Below, piece by piece: positions 52,196 to 60,695 of a stretch of DNA of 64,000 nt. A program made the position numbers and the translations under genes. Positions within the stretch are counted from its first letter, which is position 1. Each line of letters begins with the position of its first letter. The DNA lies in the NCBI GenBank assembly GCA_964449325.1, contig CAYUYJ010000001.1, positions 310,001-374,000 of the forward strand, read 5' to 3'. The notes beneath the pieces were generated by a model. It searched no databases. It had not been told where the DNA came from and was given only the letters and a program-made list of their open reading frames with translations. This stretch comes from RGIG3002 sp964449325 (GTDB lineage Bacteria > Bacillota > Clostridia > Lachnospirales > Lachnospiraceae).

Positions 52196-53095
52196 TTAGA
52201 AATACCCCTCTCTCTTTCTACGTTCCATGCTACCTGCTGCCTCATGGTCAATCACCCTGCTGGTTCTTTCGGAAGAGACAGCGCTCAGTGTTTCTTCAAT
52301 AATGGCATCCAGTGTATCTGCCTCAGACTCAACTCCTCCGGTTAACGGATAGCAGCCAAGCGTTCTGAATCTGACTTTCTTGTACTGAATCTGTTCTCCG
52401 GGAAGAAGCTTCAATCTGTCATCATCCACCATGATGATATTACCGTCACGCTCGATAACAGGTCTTTCCTTTGCAAAATACAACGGTACGATTTCAATAT
52501 TTTCTCTCTTTATGTACTGCCAGATGTCCTTTTCTGTCCAGTTTGAAATCGGGAAAACTCTCATGCTTTCGCCCTTGTTAATTTTTGTATTGTACAGCTT
52601 CCACATCTCCGGGCGCTGGTTCTTCGGGTCCCATGCCTGTTCACTGTTTCTAAAGGAAAAAATTCTCTCCTTTGCACGGGATTTTTCTTCATCACGTCTG
52701 CCACCGCCAAAGGCTGCTGTAAAACCATATTTGCTAAGCCCCTGCTTTAACGCCTGCGTTTTCATAATGTCTGTATAGGCAGAGCCGTGGTCAAAGGGAT
52801 TAATTCCCTGCTTTACACCTTCTTCATTGGTATGAACCAGCATTTCAATGCCATATTTCTCTGCTGTTTTATCCCGAAACTCTATCATTTCACGGAACTT
52901 CCATGTGGTATCGATATGCATAAACGGAAAAGGCGGCTTCTCGGGATAAAATGCTTTTAATGCCAGATGCAGCATTACCGAACTGTCTTTACCAATCGAA
53001 TACAGCATTACCGGCTTTTCGCATTCCGCCGCAACCTCTCTGATAATATAGATTGCCTCTGCCTCCAACTCATCCAGATGTGATAATTCACTCAT
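52196..53095 (-). CDS. cysD: Sulfate adenylyltransferase subunit 2
   Basis: CysD is the catalytic ATP-pyrophosphatase subunit that adenylates sulfate. The 299-residue protein has the PP-loop SIGKDSSVMLHL near residues 33-44 and the family markers FPFMHIDTTWKFREMIEFRD near 56 and FGGGRRDEEKSRAKERIFSF near 129-148. It ends RRKREGYF, as in known CysD. Its start has GGAGG upstream. It abuts cysN at its stop codon. With CysN it converts imported sulfate to APS. Confidence 0.95.
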   Translation of the reverse strand: MSELSHLDELEAEAIYIIREVAAECEKPVMLYSIGKDSSVMLHLALKAFYPEKPPFPFMHIDTTWKFREMIEFRDKTAEKYGIEMLVHTNEEGVKQGINPFDHGSAYTDIMKTQALKQGLSKYGFTAAFGGGRRDEEKSRAKERIFSFRNSEQAWDPKNQRPEMWKLYNTKINKGESMRVFPISNWTEKDIWQYIKRENIEIVPLYFAKERPVIERDGNIIMVDDDRLKLLPGEQIQYKKVRFRTLGCYPLTGGVESEADTLDAIIEETLSAVSSERTSRVIDHEAAGSMERRKREGYF

Positions 53096-53116
53096 AATTC
53101 ATCCTCCATAACCTTT

Positions 53117-53431
53117 TTAGTATTTATTCGCATCTTTTTTGTTTATCGTTATGACCTTTTTTTCCCCATTATCATTTTCGATAATCCAATGGCATAAATC
53201 ACCTTCCATTTCGGTATGCATCCGGCTTCCTTTTCCACCGATATCCGCTCCGAGATAAAACTCAATTGCACCGAATGCACATTCCTTCAGGCAGGAGGTG
53301 CATCCCCAACATTCATCCGGGCGCTTGATAAAAGCTTTCCCCTCTGCGTTTTTTTTGATTAAATTCCCGGGACACGCTTCCACACACTTACCGCAGCGGC
53401 GACACTTTTCCTCATTAATTTGAATGCTCAT
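53117..53431 (-). CDS. APS reductase beta-like ferredoxin
   Basis: This 104-residue protein has two [4Fe-4S] sites (Cys10/13/16/20 and Cys41/44/47/51). An AprB-like motif KECAFGAIEFYLGADIGGKG follows, and a short C-terminal part. AprB of sulfate reducers is about 150-165 residues; the long tail that wraps AprA is missing here. It should pass electrons to the flavoprotein AprA for APS reduction to sulfite and AMP. The start at 53431 is chosen because GGAGG is 9 bases away. It overlaps the aprA stop by 17 bases. Confidence 0.88.
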   Translation of the reverse strand: MSIQINEEKCRRCGKCVEACPGNLIKKNAEGKAFIKRPDECWGCTSCLKECAFGAIEFYLGADIGGKGSRMHTEMEGDLCHWIIENDNGEKKVITINKKDANKY

Positions 53432-55103
53432 ACACTTCATCCTCCTTTACCAAATCTCTGTAGATGATTTGTATTTTGCCATCCACCAGTTTAGAATTTA
53501 CATATAAATTCCACTCCTCGCTACGCTTAGGATAATCAGCATTTTCTCCGAAGCTGTGCCATCTGGTCTCCTTACGTGCCTGCAAATGGGCAATGACACT
53601 TCTGCACACAATCAGTCTTTCCTTTAGTTCATAAATCCGCAAAAGCTCATCCATGTCCTGCGCATACAACTTACTGCTTAAGTCCGTTAACAGCGCAATT
53701 TTTTCATTCGCAAGTCTTAACTGCTTTTGGTTGTACCGATAACCGGTTCCGATACCGCCGGCATAATTATCCATGACCTTCTGCATTGCCTCTTCCAATT
53801 GCTCCACACTGTAAAAGCTGCTCTTTTCGCCTAAGTGTGCTTCATAGGTATTCAAAACCTTCTTAAATCTTTTTTCTAAATCATGTTCGGATTGTCTTCG
53901 TTTATCTGCTGTTCCTAAATCCTCCAAAGCAGACAATGCAGCAATTTCTCCTTCCACCAGAGCACCTGTTACATATTTCTGCGGAGCACCTCCGGCAACA
54001 TCTCCTGCTGCATATAAACCTTTTATGGTCGTCTGCCTTCTGTTATCTATCCAATAGCCACTGGCAGTATGACCGCCTACGATATAGGGTTCTGTTCCTT
54101 CAATTTCCACATTTTGCTCCGAAGGATTCTTGCCGCTCTCCAGCCATTTTAACGTCTGGCTCGGAGCCATATTCAAATATGCTTTTAATAACTCTTCATC
54201 CTGTTTTTCCGTAATTCCTTCGGTTCTTAAGTAGCAGGGACCTCTGCCCTCTTCGTTCTCCCTGACCGTCCCGTAAACTCTCTCTGAAGTAGTCAGTCCG
54301 TACTTATCCTCATAGACTTCTCCCAAAGCATTGACCTGTTTTGCACCCACTCCCTGTGCAATGGTTCCGGTAGGTGCTATAGTATCCTTGCACCTTAGCG
54401 CAATAAAACGCATCTCCATCGTTGTCATTTCCGCTCCGGCCAGAATACCCATCGCATATCCGGCGCCTGTGTTAAAGGGCGGATACCACATCTTATGTTT
54501 GGAAAATCCCGGATTATTAGGACGATACAGTCCTGCTGCGCCACCTGTTGCACAGATAACTGCATCCGCCTCTATGAAATAAGCGGTTTCCTCGTCTACA
54601 TGAAATCCCACAGCACCCGCAATCCGCTCCTTATCCAACAGATAATCGGTAATATTCACATGATTCAAGACCTCTACGTTTTTGCACTTCTTCACTGCAT
54701 CCGCAAGGATCACCTTAATATTCTCGCCATTTATCTTAATATTCCGGTTTCCCCTTGTCACATATTTTCCGTTTTCATCTTTCAAAATGACAAGACCTAA
54801 CTGCTCCAGCTTTTCTGTCACCCGGTTCAGTCCCTCTGACATGGACAAAAGCAAGTCTTCCCGCACGATACCTGCCGCATCCTTCTTTGCATATTCCACA
54901 TAATCCTTCGGAGTCCTTCCTTCGGTTATGTACGCATTAATTGCATTTACTCCCGCTGCAAGACAACCGCTTCTTCTGATATTTGCTTTTTCTGCTACAA
55001 CAATCCTGACGTCAGACCTCTGTGCCGCGGTAAGTGCTGCATAGCAGCCTGCCGTACCTCCGCCGATAATCAGAATATCCGTCTTTATTTTTTCTATCTT
55101 CAT
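53415..55103 (-). CDS. APS reductase alpha-like flavoprotein
   Basis: This 562-residue FAD enzyme of the succinate-dehydrogenase fold starts MKIEKIKTDILIIGGGTAGC, giving the GxGxxG FAD motif near residue 14. Further FAD and active-site regions are RRSGCLAAGVNAINAYI near 42, TGTIAQGVGAKQVN near 260 and AAGDVAGGAPQKYVTGALVEG near 368. The dissimilatory AprA is near 640-660, so this is a compact form. It sits between sulfate transport and sulfate adenylation genes and no cysH is seen. The inferred role is assimilatory APS reduction to sulfite. The family also contains fumarate-reductase-like proteins. Confidence 0.85.
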   Translation of the reverse strand: MKIEKIKTDILIIGGGTAGCYAALTAAQRSDVRIVVAEKANIRRSGCLAAGVNAINAYITEGRTPKDYVEYAKKDAAGIVREDLLLSMSEGLNRVTEKLEQLGLVILKDENGKYVTRGNRNIKINGENIKVILADAVKKCKNVEVLNHVNITDYLLDKERIAGAVGFHVDEETAYFIEADAVICATGGAAGLYRPNNPGFSKHKMWYPPFNTGAGYAMGILAGAEMTTMEMRFIALRCKDTIAPTGTIAQGVGAKQVNALGEVYEDKYGLTTSERVYGTVRENEEGRGPCYLRTEGITEKQDEELLKAYLNMAPSQTLKWLESGKNPSEQNVEIEGTEPYIVGGHTASGYWIDNRRQTTIKGLYAAGDVAGGAPQKYVTGALVEGEIAALSALEDLGTADKRRQSEHDLEKRFKKVLNTYEAHLGEKSSFYSVEQLEEAMQKVMDNYAGGIGTGYRYNQKQLRLANEKIALLTDLSSKLYAQDMDELLRIYELKERLIVCRSVIAHLQARKETRWHSFGENADYPKRSEEWNLYVNSKLVDGKIQIIYRDLVKEDEVYEHSN

Positions 55104-55154
55104 TTTCTGCTCCCGTCCGCCCGCTAAAGCGGGCACTTAAACATTGCAGACAGG

Positions 55155-56231
55155 CTAGATTACAAACGAATCGTCTACCAATGCCTCATTCTCTAATAAA
55201 ACAACCCTATCACCATCTATAGCATACAAACGATAAATAAATACATCAACCGTTTCCCCGACAGATACAAGAGCATCATCCAGTCCCCTGCTCCCTGTGA
55301 TAATCGTATCATGAAGCCGCACCTTCACCTCCAGACTGTTTCCACGGAAAGCAATTCCTTCTACTTTTCCTTCCTCTGCCGAGCTCTTATATTTCTGTTC
55401 TTCCGTCTTTTTGGCAATACTTACAAACTCCGGTCTTACAATCGCTTTCTCTCCCTTGCTTTGTGATGAAAAACACCGAAAGCTGTGATAATTTTCAATC
55501 ACCGAGGAATTACCGATAAACTGTGCCACAAAAGGAGTTTGAGGATTTCTGTATATATCCTGCGGTGTTCCTATCTGTTCTACCCTTCCCTTGTTTGTTA
55601 CAATAATCTCATCCGCAACCTCAATGGCTTCATCCTGGTCATGGGTAACAAAAATACTGGTAATTCCAAGCATGTCAATCATTCCTCGAAGCCAGCTTCT
55701 AAGCTCCTGTCTGACCTTTGCGTCAATCGCTGCAAAGGGTTCATCCAACAATAAAAGCTGTGGATTGGGTGCAAGTGCCCTCGCAAAAGCAACTCTTTGC
55801 TTTTGTCCTCCCGATAGCTGATTCGGATACCGGTTTTCCAGTCCTTCAAAGCCAATCAGTTTGATGAGCTCTCTCACTCGTTTATCTATCTCTTTTTTAT
55901 TTACCTTTTTTACGCGCAGACCGAAAGCAATATTTTCATACACTGTCATAAACCGGAAAAGTGCATAGTTTTGGAAAACAAAACCGATACCTCGCTCACT
56001 GCCCGGTACATTATTCACTACCTTGCCGTCAATTATGATTTCACCGGAATCCGGATTTTCCAAGCCCGCTATCATGCGGAGTATGGTAGTCTTACCGCTT
56101 CCGCTTGGTCCTAACAAGGCAACCAGCTTTCCCTTTTCAATTCCTATATTGATTTCATCCGATGCCTTATAGCTTCCAAAATGCTTATTTACATCACGCA
56201 GTTCTACATAATTTTCCGTTTCGTTACCCAT
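55155..56231 (-). CDS. cysA: Sulfate/thiosulfate ABC transporter ATPase
   Basis: CysA energises sulfate import through CysT and CysW. The 358-residue protein has Walker A GPSGSGKTT near residues 36-44, Q-loop FQNYALF near 86, LSGGQKQRVAFARAL near 138, Walker B LLLLDEPFAAID near 158 and THDQDEA near 195. The C-terminal TOBE-like part (about 260-345, RPEFVSI) is regulatory. It lies between cysW and aprA. A 6-pair GC-rich hairpin (55119-55134) follows its stop. Confidence 0.92.
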   Translation of the reverse strand: MGNETENYVELRDVNKHFGSYKASDEINIGIEKGKLVALLGPSGSGKTTILRMIAGLENPDSGEIIIDGKVVNNVPGSERGIGFVFQNYALFRFMTVYENIAFGLRVKKVNKKEIDKRVRELIKLIGFEGLENRYPNQLSGGQKQRVAFARALAPNPQLLLLDEPFAAIDAKVRQELRSWLRGMIDMLGITSIFVTHDQDEAIEVADEIIVTNKGRVEQIGTPQDIYRNPQTPFVAQFIGNSSVIENYHSFRCFSSQSKGEKAIVRPEFVSIAKKTEEQKYKSSAEEGKVEGIAFRGNSLEVKVRLHDTIITGSRGLDDALVSVGETVDVFIYRLYAIDGDRVVLLENEALVDDSFVI

Positions 56232-56251
56232 TTTGTTCTTCCTCTTTCCTG

Positions 56252-57079
56252 TTAATTTTCACTTGTCGACTTTTTACCTTTATATTCCAGAATGCTTCGC
56301 AGTGCCAGAATAATCACTGCCATAACAACCAAAAGAGAAGACATGGCAAAAGCTCCTGTAAAATCGTATCCCTGATACAGCAGCTCTATGTAAAGCGGCA
56401 TGGTATTCGTCTTTCCCCGTAAGTGACCTGAAAGAACTGAAACCGCTCCAAACTCTCCCATGGCTCTTGCCGTACATAACACAATACCGTAAAGAAGTGC
56501 CCACTTAATATGGGGAAAGGTTACTTTTCTGAAAATCGTAAAAGTACCTGCACCCATTAGTGCTGCCGCTTCTTCTTCATCCGTTCCCTGTGCGGTAAGA
56601 ACCGGTATAATTTCCCTTGAAATAAAAGGAAAGGTTACAAAGATTGTTGCCAGAATAACACCCGGAACCGCAAAAATAATTGTAATTCCCGTACTCTTCA
56701 GATAATCATATAAAAAGCTTTGTCTTCCAAAGGTCAACACATAAATAAGACCTGCTATAATGGGAGAAACCGTAAGCGGTAAGTCAATCAGCGTAGAGAC
56801 GACTTTTTTCCCCTTAAAATTAAACTTTGTAATACACCATGCGGCACAGATTCCAAAAACAGTATTAAGACCTACCGACCACAACGTTGCCTCTAGTGTC
56901 AGCATCACCGCTTTACGTGCATATTCATCTGTAACAGCGGCAATGTAAGCCTGTATTCCATCTCTGAATGCCGTAAAAATAATATAAATAAGGGGCAGAA
57001 TCAGCATCACTACTAAAAACAATGCACTAATGGTAATTAATATCCATTTTACTGCTCCGCTGTTTTTCCTTATCTCCAT
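56252..57079 (-). CDS. cysW: Sulfate ABC transporter permease CysW
   Basis: This 275-residue inner-membrane permease has six hydrophobic segments and the cytoplasmic EAA loop EEEAAALMGAGTFTIFRKVTFP near residue 170, which contacts CysA. It starts MEIRKNSGAVKWILITISAL behind AAGGAGG; an in-frame ATG 33 bases upstream is rejected. CysW and CysT form the channel for sulfate. It is 20 bases upstream of cysA and 19 bases downstream of cysT, in one operon. Confidence 0.92.
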   Translation of the reverse strand: MEIRKNSGAVKWILITISALFLVVMLILPLIYIIFTAFRDGIQAYIAAVTDEYARKAVMLTLEATLWSVGLNTVFGICAAWCITKFNFKGKKVVSTLIDLPLTVSPIIAGLIYVLTFGRQSFLYDYLKSTGITIIFAVPGVILATIFVTFPFISREIIPVLTAQGTDEEEAAALMGAGTFTIFRKVTFPHIKWALLYGIVLCTARAMGEFGAVSVLSGHLRGKTNTMPLYIELLYQGYDFTGAFAMSSLLVVMAVIILALRSILEYKGKKSTSEN

Positions 57080-57098
57080 AGCTTTTTCCTCCTTTGCC

Positions 57099-57938
57099 TT
57101 AACTGATTCCACTTACTTTTTTCGATGTTCTGCTTTGAATAAAAGCATTGACAAACAAAATGAGGAATGCTACCGTCAACATCACCAGCGCAATAGAAGT
57201 TGCACTGACATAGTCAAATTCCTGCAACTCTGCCATAATCAGAAGCGGGGTAATTTCAGTTTCATAAGGCTTGTTTCCCGCAATAAATACGACACTACCG
57301 TATTCTCCCATACATCTTGCAAAAGCCATGGTAAAACCGGATGCCAAAGAGGGAAAAATCTCCGGAAAAATGACCTTCCAAAAGGTTCGTTTCGTATCAG
57401 CTCCCAAAATATGAGCTGCTTCTTCATATTGTAAATCAATTTTTTCCAAAACCGGCTGTACCGTTCTTACTACAAACGGAATGCCGATAAAGACCAATGC
57501 TACCGTAATACCGATTCTTGTATAGGCAATGGAAATACCTGCCTTTGCAAAAATTCCGCCAACCCAGCCGTTCTCTACCGTCAAATGTGTCAGTGCAATT
57601 CCGGCTACCGCCGTTGGTAATGCAAAGGGAAGCTCAATTAATCCGTCCATAAATCTTTTTCCCGGAAAATCATATCTCACCAGCACCCATGCCAGCACAA
57701 GTCCCATAACAGCATTGATAAGAGATGCAATTAGCGCAGTAGAAAAACTGACTGCATAGCTTGCCAGAACTCTCGGTCTTGTGATTGTTGCAAAAAATTC
57801 AGACAGTGAAAGCTGTGCTGAAAAAACAACCAGAGAACACAATGGAATGATAACGATAAAACCCAACATTGCCATCATAATTCCGAAGGAAAGTCCAAAT
57901 CCCGGTATTACACTTTTCCTATGTCTATTTTTTTTCAT
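57099..57938 (-). CDS. cysT: Sulfate ABC transporter permease CysT
   Basis: This 279-residue permease has six hydrophobic segments (first near residues 13-35) and the EAA loop YEEAAHILGADTKRTFWKVIFP near 175. GLSFGIMMAMLGFIVIIPLC is the first membrane helix, and the PLIELPFALPTAVAGIALTHL-like stretch near 110 is typical of CysT (also called CysU). It starts at 57938 behind AAAGGAAA; an earlier in-frame ATG is rejected. It pairs with CysW in the sulfate channel and follows the binding protein gene. Confidence 0.92.
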   Translation of the reverse strand: MKKNRHRKSVIPGFGLSFGIMMAMLGFIVIIPLCSLVVFSAQLSLSEFFATITRPRVLASYAVSFSTALIASLINAVMGLVLAWVLVRYDFPGKRFMDGLIELPFALPTAVAGIALTHLTVENGWVGGIFAKAGISIAYTRIGITVALVFIGIPFVVRTVQPVLEKIDLQYEEAAHILGADTKRTFWKVIFPEIFPSLASGFTMAFARCMGEYGSVVFIAGNKPYETEITPLLIMAELQEFDYVSATSIALVMLTVAFLILFVNAFIQSRTSKKVSGIS

Positions 57939-58009
57939 ATTTAGAATTTCCTTTCTGTCTTTTATTCTGATTCTTTTCCCACAGGCTTTCACATCCTGCT
58001 GTCATTTTT

Positions 58010-59089
58010 TTACTGTTCGTAAATACTGTCAAATAATCCGCCATCTACAAAATGTTTATTTGTGGCTTCTGACCAGCCTCCAAAATGATTGATATCAGTC
58101 AGGTCAATGTTTGTAATAATCCATTTCCCATCCGCCGGCAGTTCTGTAATCGTATTGCTGTTCGCATCAGAAGTATATTCTTTCAAAATATCTTCATTGG
58201 AAGGACGATAATAATTTTCTGCTTCCACACGCTGCGCTTCTTCTGAATACAAATAAGATAAATATTCTTCTGATACTTCTCTTGTTCCTCTGCTGTCTAC
58301 TACTTCATCAACAACAGCAACGGTAGGCTGGCACAAAACAGATACGGAAGGAACAACGATTTCGTATTCACCCGGATACTCTTCCAGAGAAAGAAAAGCT
58401 TCATTTTCCCATGCTATAAGTACATCACCCTGACCGTTTTCCACGAAAGAAGTTGTTGAACCTCTTGCTCCGGAATCCAGTACCAGTACATTCTCGTACA
58501 GCGTTTTCATATTTGCCAGAATCTCATCCTCGCTAAGACCCTGATTTTCAAAATAATACCAGGCTGCCAAGTAATTCCATCTTGCCCCGCCTGAAGTTTT
58601 CGGATTCGGTGTGATTACGCCAACCTCCGGTCTGAGTAAATCATCCCAGTCATATATCTCTTTTTCATTTCCTTTTCTTACTAAAAACACAATTGTCGAA
58701 GTATATGGAGAACTGTCTTTTTCAAATTCTCCGGTAAAACCTGCTTCTATCAGCCCTGCATCTGCAACTGCCTGCACATCTCCTTCCAAAGCAAGCGTAA
58801 CCACGTCAGCTTCCAGACCGTTTGCGACCTCCAACGCCTGCTTGCCTGAACCTCCGTGCGACTGTACTACTGTGACCTTCTGTCCTGTTTTCTCCTCCCA
58901 GTGAGCCCGGAACAATTCATTGTAAGCAGCATATAATTCACGAGTCGGATCGTAGGATACGTTTGTAATTTCAATGGCATCCGTATTACTTTCGTTTGAA
59001 ACGGCTGCAGCTTCCCCGTTTCCGCAGCCAGTTAAAGCCGAAACACTAAGCGCTATTGTAATAAGTAACGGTACAAACTTCTTCTTCAT
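58010..59089 (-). CDS. sbp: Sulfate-binding lipoprotein
   Basis: This 359-residue extracytoplasmic receptor delivers sulfate to CysTWA. The lipoprotein signal MKKKFVPLLITIALSVSALT is followed by lipobox Cys22. Family motifs are NVSYDPTRELYAAYNELFRA near 44-63, QSHGGSGKQALEVANGLEADVVTLALEGD near 76-104, and VITPNPKTSGGARWNYLAAWYY near 154-175. It is the first gene of an eight-gene operon and is preceded by a good promoter, so its expression sets import capacity. Sulfate is inferred from the following cysDN genes; thiosulfate is also possible. Confidence 0.93.
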   Translation of the reverse strand: MKKKFVPLLITIALSVSALTGCGNGEAAAVSNESNTDAIEITNVSYDPTRELYAAYNELFRAHWEEKTGQKVTVVQSHGGSGKQALEVANGLEADVVTLALEGDVQAVADAGLIEAGFTGEFEKDSSPYTSTIVFLVRKGNEKEIYDWDDLLRPEVGVITPNPKTSGGARWNYLAAWYYFENQGLSEDEILANMKTLYENVLVLDSGARGSTTSFVENGQGDVLIAWENEAFLSLEEYPGEYEIVVPSVSVLCQPTVAVVDEVVDSRGTREVSEEYLSYLYSEEAQRVEAENYYRPSNEDILKEYTSDANSNTITELPADGKWIITNIDLTDINHFGGWSEATNKHFVDGGLFDSIYEQ

Positions 59090-59141
59090 AATTTTTCCTC
59101 CTTTTCCTATTTGTTTAATATGAATAATAGAAATTGTATGT

Positions 59142-59170
59142 ATAATAGCTCATTGCGGCCAAAAAAGCAA
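59142..59170 (-). promoter_or_regulatory. Sigma-A promoter of the sulfate operon
   Basis: TTGCTT (59170-59165) and TATTAT (59147-59142) are 17 bases apart on the minus strand, about 50 bases before sbp. The region after the -10 box resembles that of metY in a short CATRYAAT stretch, too weak to call an operator. Confidence 0.55.
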
Positions 59171-59213
59171 GTACCTTTGGAATTATTTTCCCTTTTTGGT
59201 AATTTTTTATATC

Positions 59214-59627
59214 TCAGATATATTGAATTTCTTCTTTTGACACATCGGTATGATTCTTAATGATAAATGCGTTTAATACGGGATTTTCCCTATCCTGTAA
59301 GGATAAAATCAAATAATCTGCCGTAGAATCATAGGCGAGTCTTTTATCTTCCTCAGAGGGTCTGGAGGGAGATTCCGGATGAGAGTGCCAGTTACCAAAC
59401 GGTTTATAGCCTTTGGCACGCATATCCTTCACCGCCGCCAGCTGCTCCTTGGGATCCATACTGAAATGTTCATTGCTTGCATCTATATTCGTAAGAAGAT
59501 ATACTTCTTTTACTACCTTGACATCATCCTCTATGATTCCGGCGATAAGACCGCACGCCTCATTCGGAAGTCCTTTTACAGCATGGTCCAAAATTTTCTG
59601 ATAATCACTTTTCGTTATTTGCAGCAT
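59214..59627 (-). CDS. M67-family JAMM metalloprotease, HcyD/Mec-like
   Basis: Mec-type peptidases trim sulfur-carrier proteins or release the amino acid formed on them. The 137-residue protein starts MLQITKSDYQ (GGAG upstream) and has a complete JAMM zinc site: Glu23 in NEACGL, His81 and His83 in HSHP, Ser91 and Asp94, matching HxH-x7-S-x2-D. By analogy with Wolinella HcyD and mycobacterial Mec, it should cut the C-terminus of the adjacent ThiS-like carrier and free homocysteine or cysteine from it. It is the last gene of the operon. Confidence 0.88.
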   Translation of the reverse strand: MLQITKSDYQKILDHAVKGLPNEACGLIAGIIEDDVKVVKEVYLLTNIDASNEHFSMDPKEQLAAVKDMRAKGYKPFGNWHSHPESPSRPSEEDKRLAYDSTADYLILSLQDRENPVLNAFIIKNHTDVSKEEIQYI

Positions 59628-59645
59628 ACTAATCTCCATTCCTGC

Positions 59646-60455
59646 TTAATGCTTCATATCACATTCTGCCTGCTCGTAATCGATAAGCTCCGTAATCGTC
59701 GGATTGTCTCCGCAGACAGCACACTTATGGGTATCCTTCGGCAATTTTACTTTGTGGAACTCCATGGTAAGGGCATCATAGGTCAACAGATAGCCTGTTA
59801 AAAGCTCACCCTTTCCGATAATGTATTTAATTGCTTCCATTGCCTGAAGACTTCCGATAACACCGCCCATAGCGCCGATTACACCTGCCTGCTTACAGGT
59901 AGGAACAGCATCCTTTGGCGGAGGATTCTTAAATACACAACGATAACAAGGTCCTTCTCCGGGCACATAGGTCATAAGCTGTCCTTTAAACCGTATGATT
60001 CCTGCATGGGAAAAAGGTTTTTTCTCCATAACACAGGCATCATTAATCAAAAATTTTGCCGGAAAATTATCCGTACCGTCAATAATAAAATCATAATCTT
60101 TGATTAAATCTCTGATGTTATCTGCCGATACGAAAGTACGATAAGTATTCACCGTTACATCCGGATTCATCTGTGCAATCGTCTCCTGTGCAGATTTTAC
60201 TTTTGCTTTCCCTACATCGGCTGTTCCGTGAATAATCTGTCTTTGCAAATTGGACAAATCTACTTCATCCGCATCTGCAATACCGATGGTTCCGACTCCG
60301 GCTGCTGCCAGATACATGGCAGCCGGTGCCCCAAGACCTCCTGCTCCGATAATCAATACCTTTGCATTTAATAATTTCTTTTGTCCCTTTGCTCCCACTT
60401 CCTTTAAAATAATGTGGCGGGAATATCTCTCTAATTGTTCGTCAGTCAGTGCCAT
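59646..60455 (-). CDS. ThiF/MoeB-like carrier-activating enzyme
   Basis: This E1-like enzyme adenylates the C-terminal Gly of a ThiS-type carrier so that sulfur can be added. The 269-residue protein has the nucleotide site IIGAGGLGAPAAMYLA (residues 35-50), DADEVDLSNLQRQ near 59 and DGTDNFPAKF near 125. Zinc cysteines are CYRC near 171 and CAVC near 245, and a CKQAGVIG segment near 188 carries the possible reactive Cys. The start ATG overlaps the carrier stop codon by one base (TAATG), so the two proteins are made in step. Confidence 0.92.
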   Translation of the reverse strand: MALTDEQLERYSRHIILKEVGAKGQKKLLNAKVLIIGAGGLGAPAAMYLAAAGVGTIGIADADEVDLSNLQRQIIHGTADVGKAKVKSAQETIAQMNPDVTVNTYRTFVSADNIRDLIKDYDFIIDGTDNFPAKFLINDACVMEKKPFSHAGIIRFKGQLMTYVPGEGPCYRCVFKNPPPKDAVPTCKQAGVIGAMGGVIGSLQAMEAIKYIIGKGELLTGYLLTYDALTMEFHKVKLPKDTHKCAVCGDNPTITELIDYEQAECDMKH

Positions 60456-60661
60456 TAGCAGCCACCTCCCATGAAGTACAGAAACTCTACATTGTCTCCT
60501 TCTTTCAAAACCGTACTTTCTACACTTTCTTTATCCACAAATTCTTCATTAATGGAAATTGTCACATATTCCGGCATTTCCACATTTTCTGCTTCAATTA
60601 ATTCCGGCAATGTAAGATTATCCTTTACTTCCTTCTTTTCTCCTGCTACTGTAATTACCAT
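60455..60661 (-). CDS. ThiS/MoaD-like sulfur-carrier protein ending in GGGC
   Basis: This 68-residue beta-grasp carrier starts MVITVAGEKKEVKDNLTLPE and ends in MGGGC. ThiS-type carriers act as thiocarboxylates on a terminal GG, so the extra residue(s) here imply trimming first, which fits the M67 protease in the same operon. Wolinella HcyS is known to be processed by HcyD before activation. The position next to a ThiF-like enzyme, sulfite reductase and metY points to homocysteine or cysteine synthesis rather than thiamine. No thiamine genes are near. Confidence 0.88.
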   Translation of the reverse strand: MVITVAGEKKEVKDNLTLPELIEAENVEMPEYVTISINEEFVDKESVESTVLKEGDNVEFLYFMGGGC

Positions 60662-60695
60662 TTTCGATTCCTCAACTTTCTGTTAATTATTTTTC

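Noticed and set aside
55119..55134. Terminator between cysA and aprA
   Set aside because: The hairpin is only six pairs and has no T tract; it more likely affects mRNA processing, if anything.
60455..60661. Thiamine ThiS
   Set aside because: No thiamine gene is nearby, and the GGGC end and the sulfite reductase, metY and M67 neighbours point to amino-acid synthesis.
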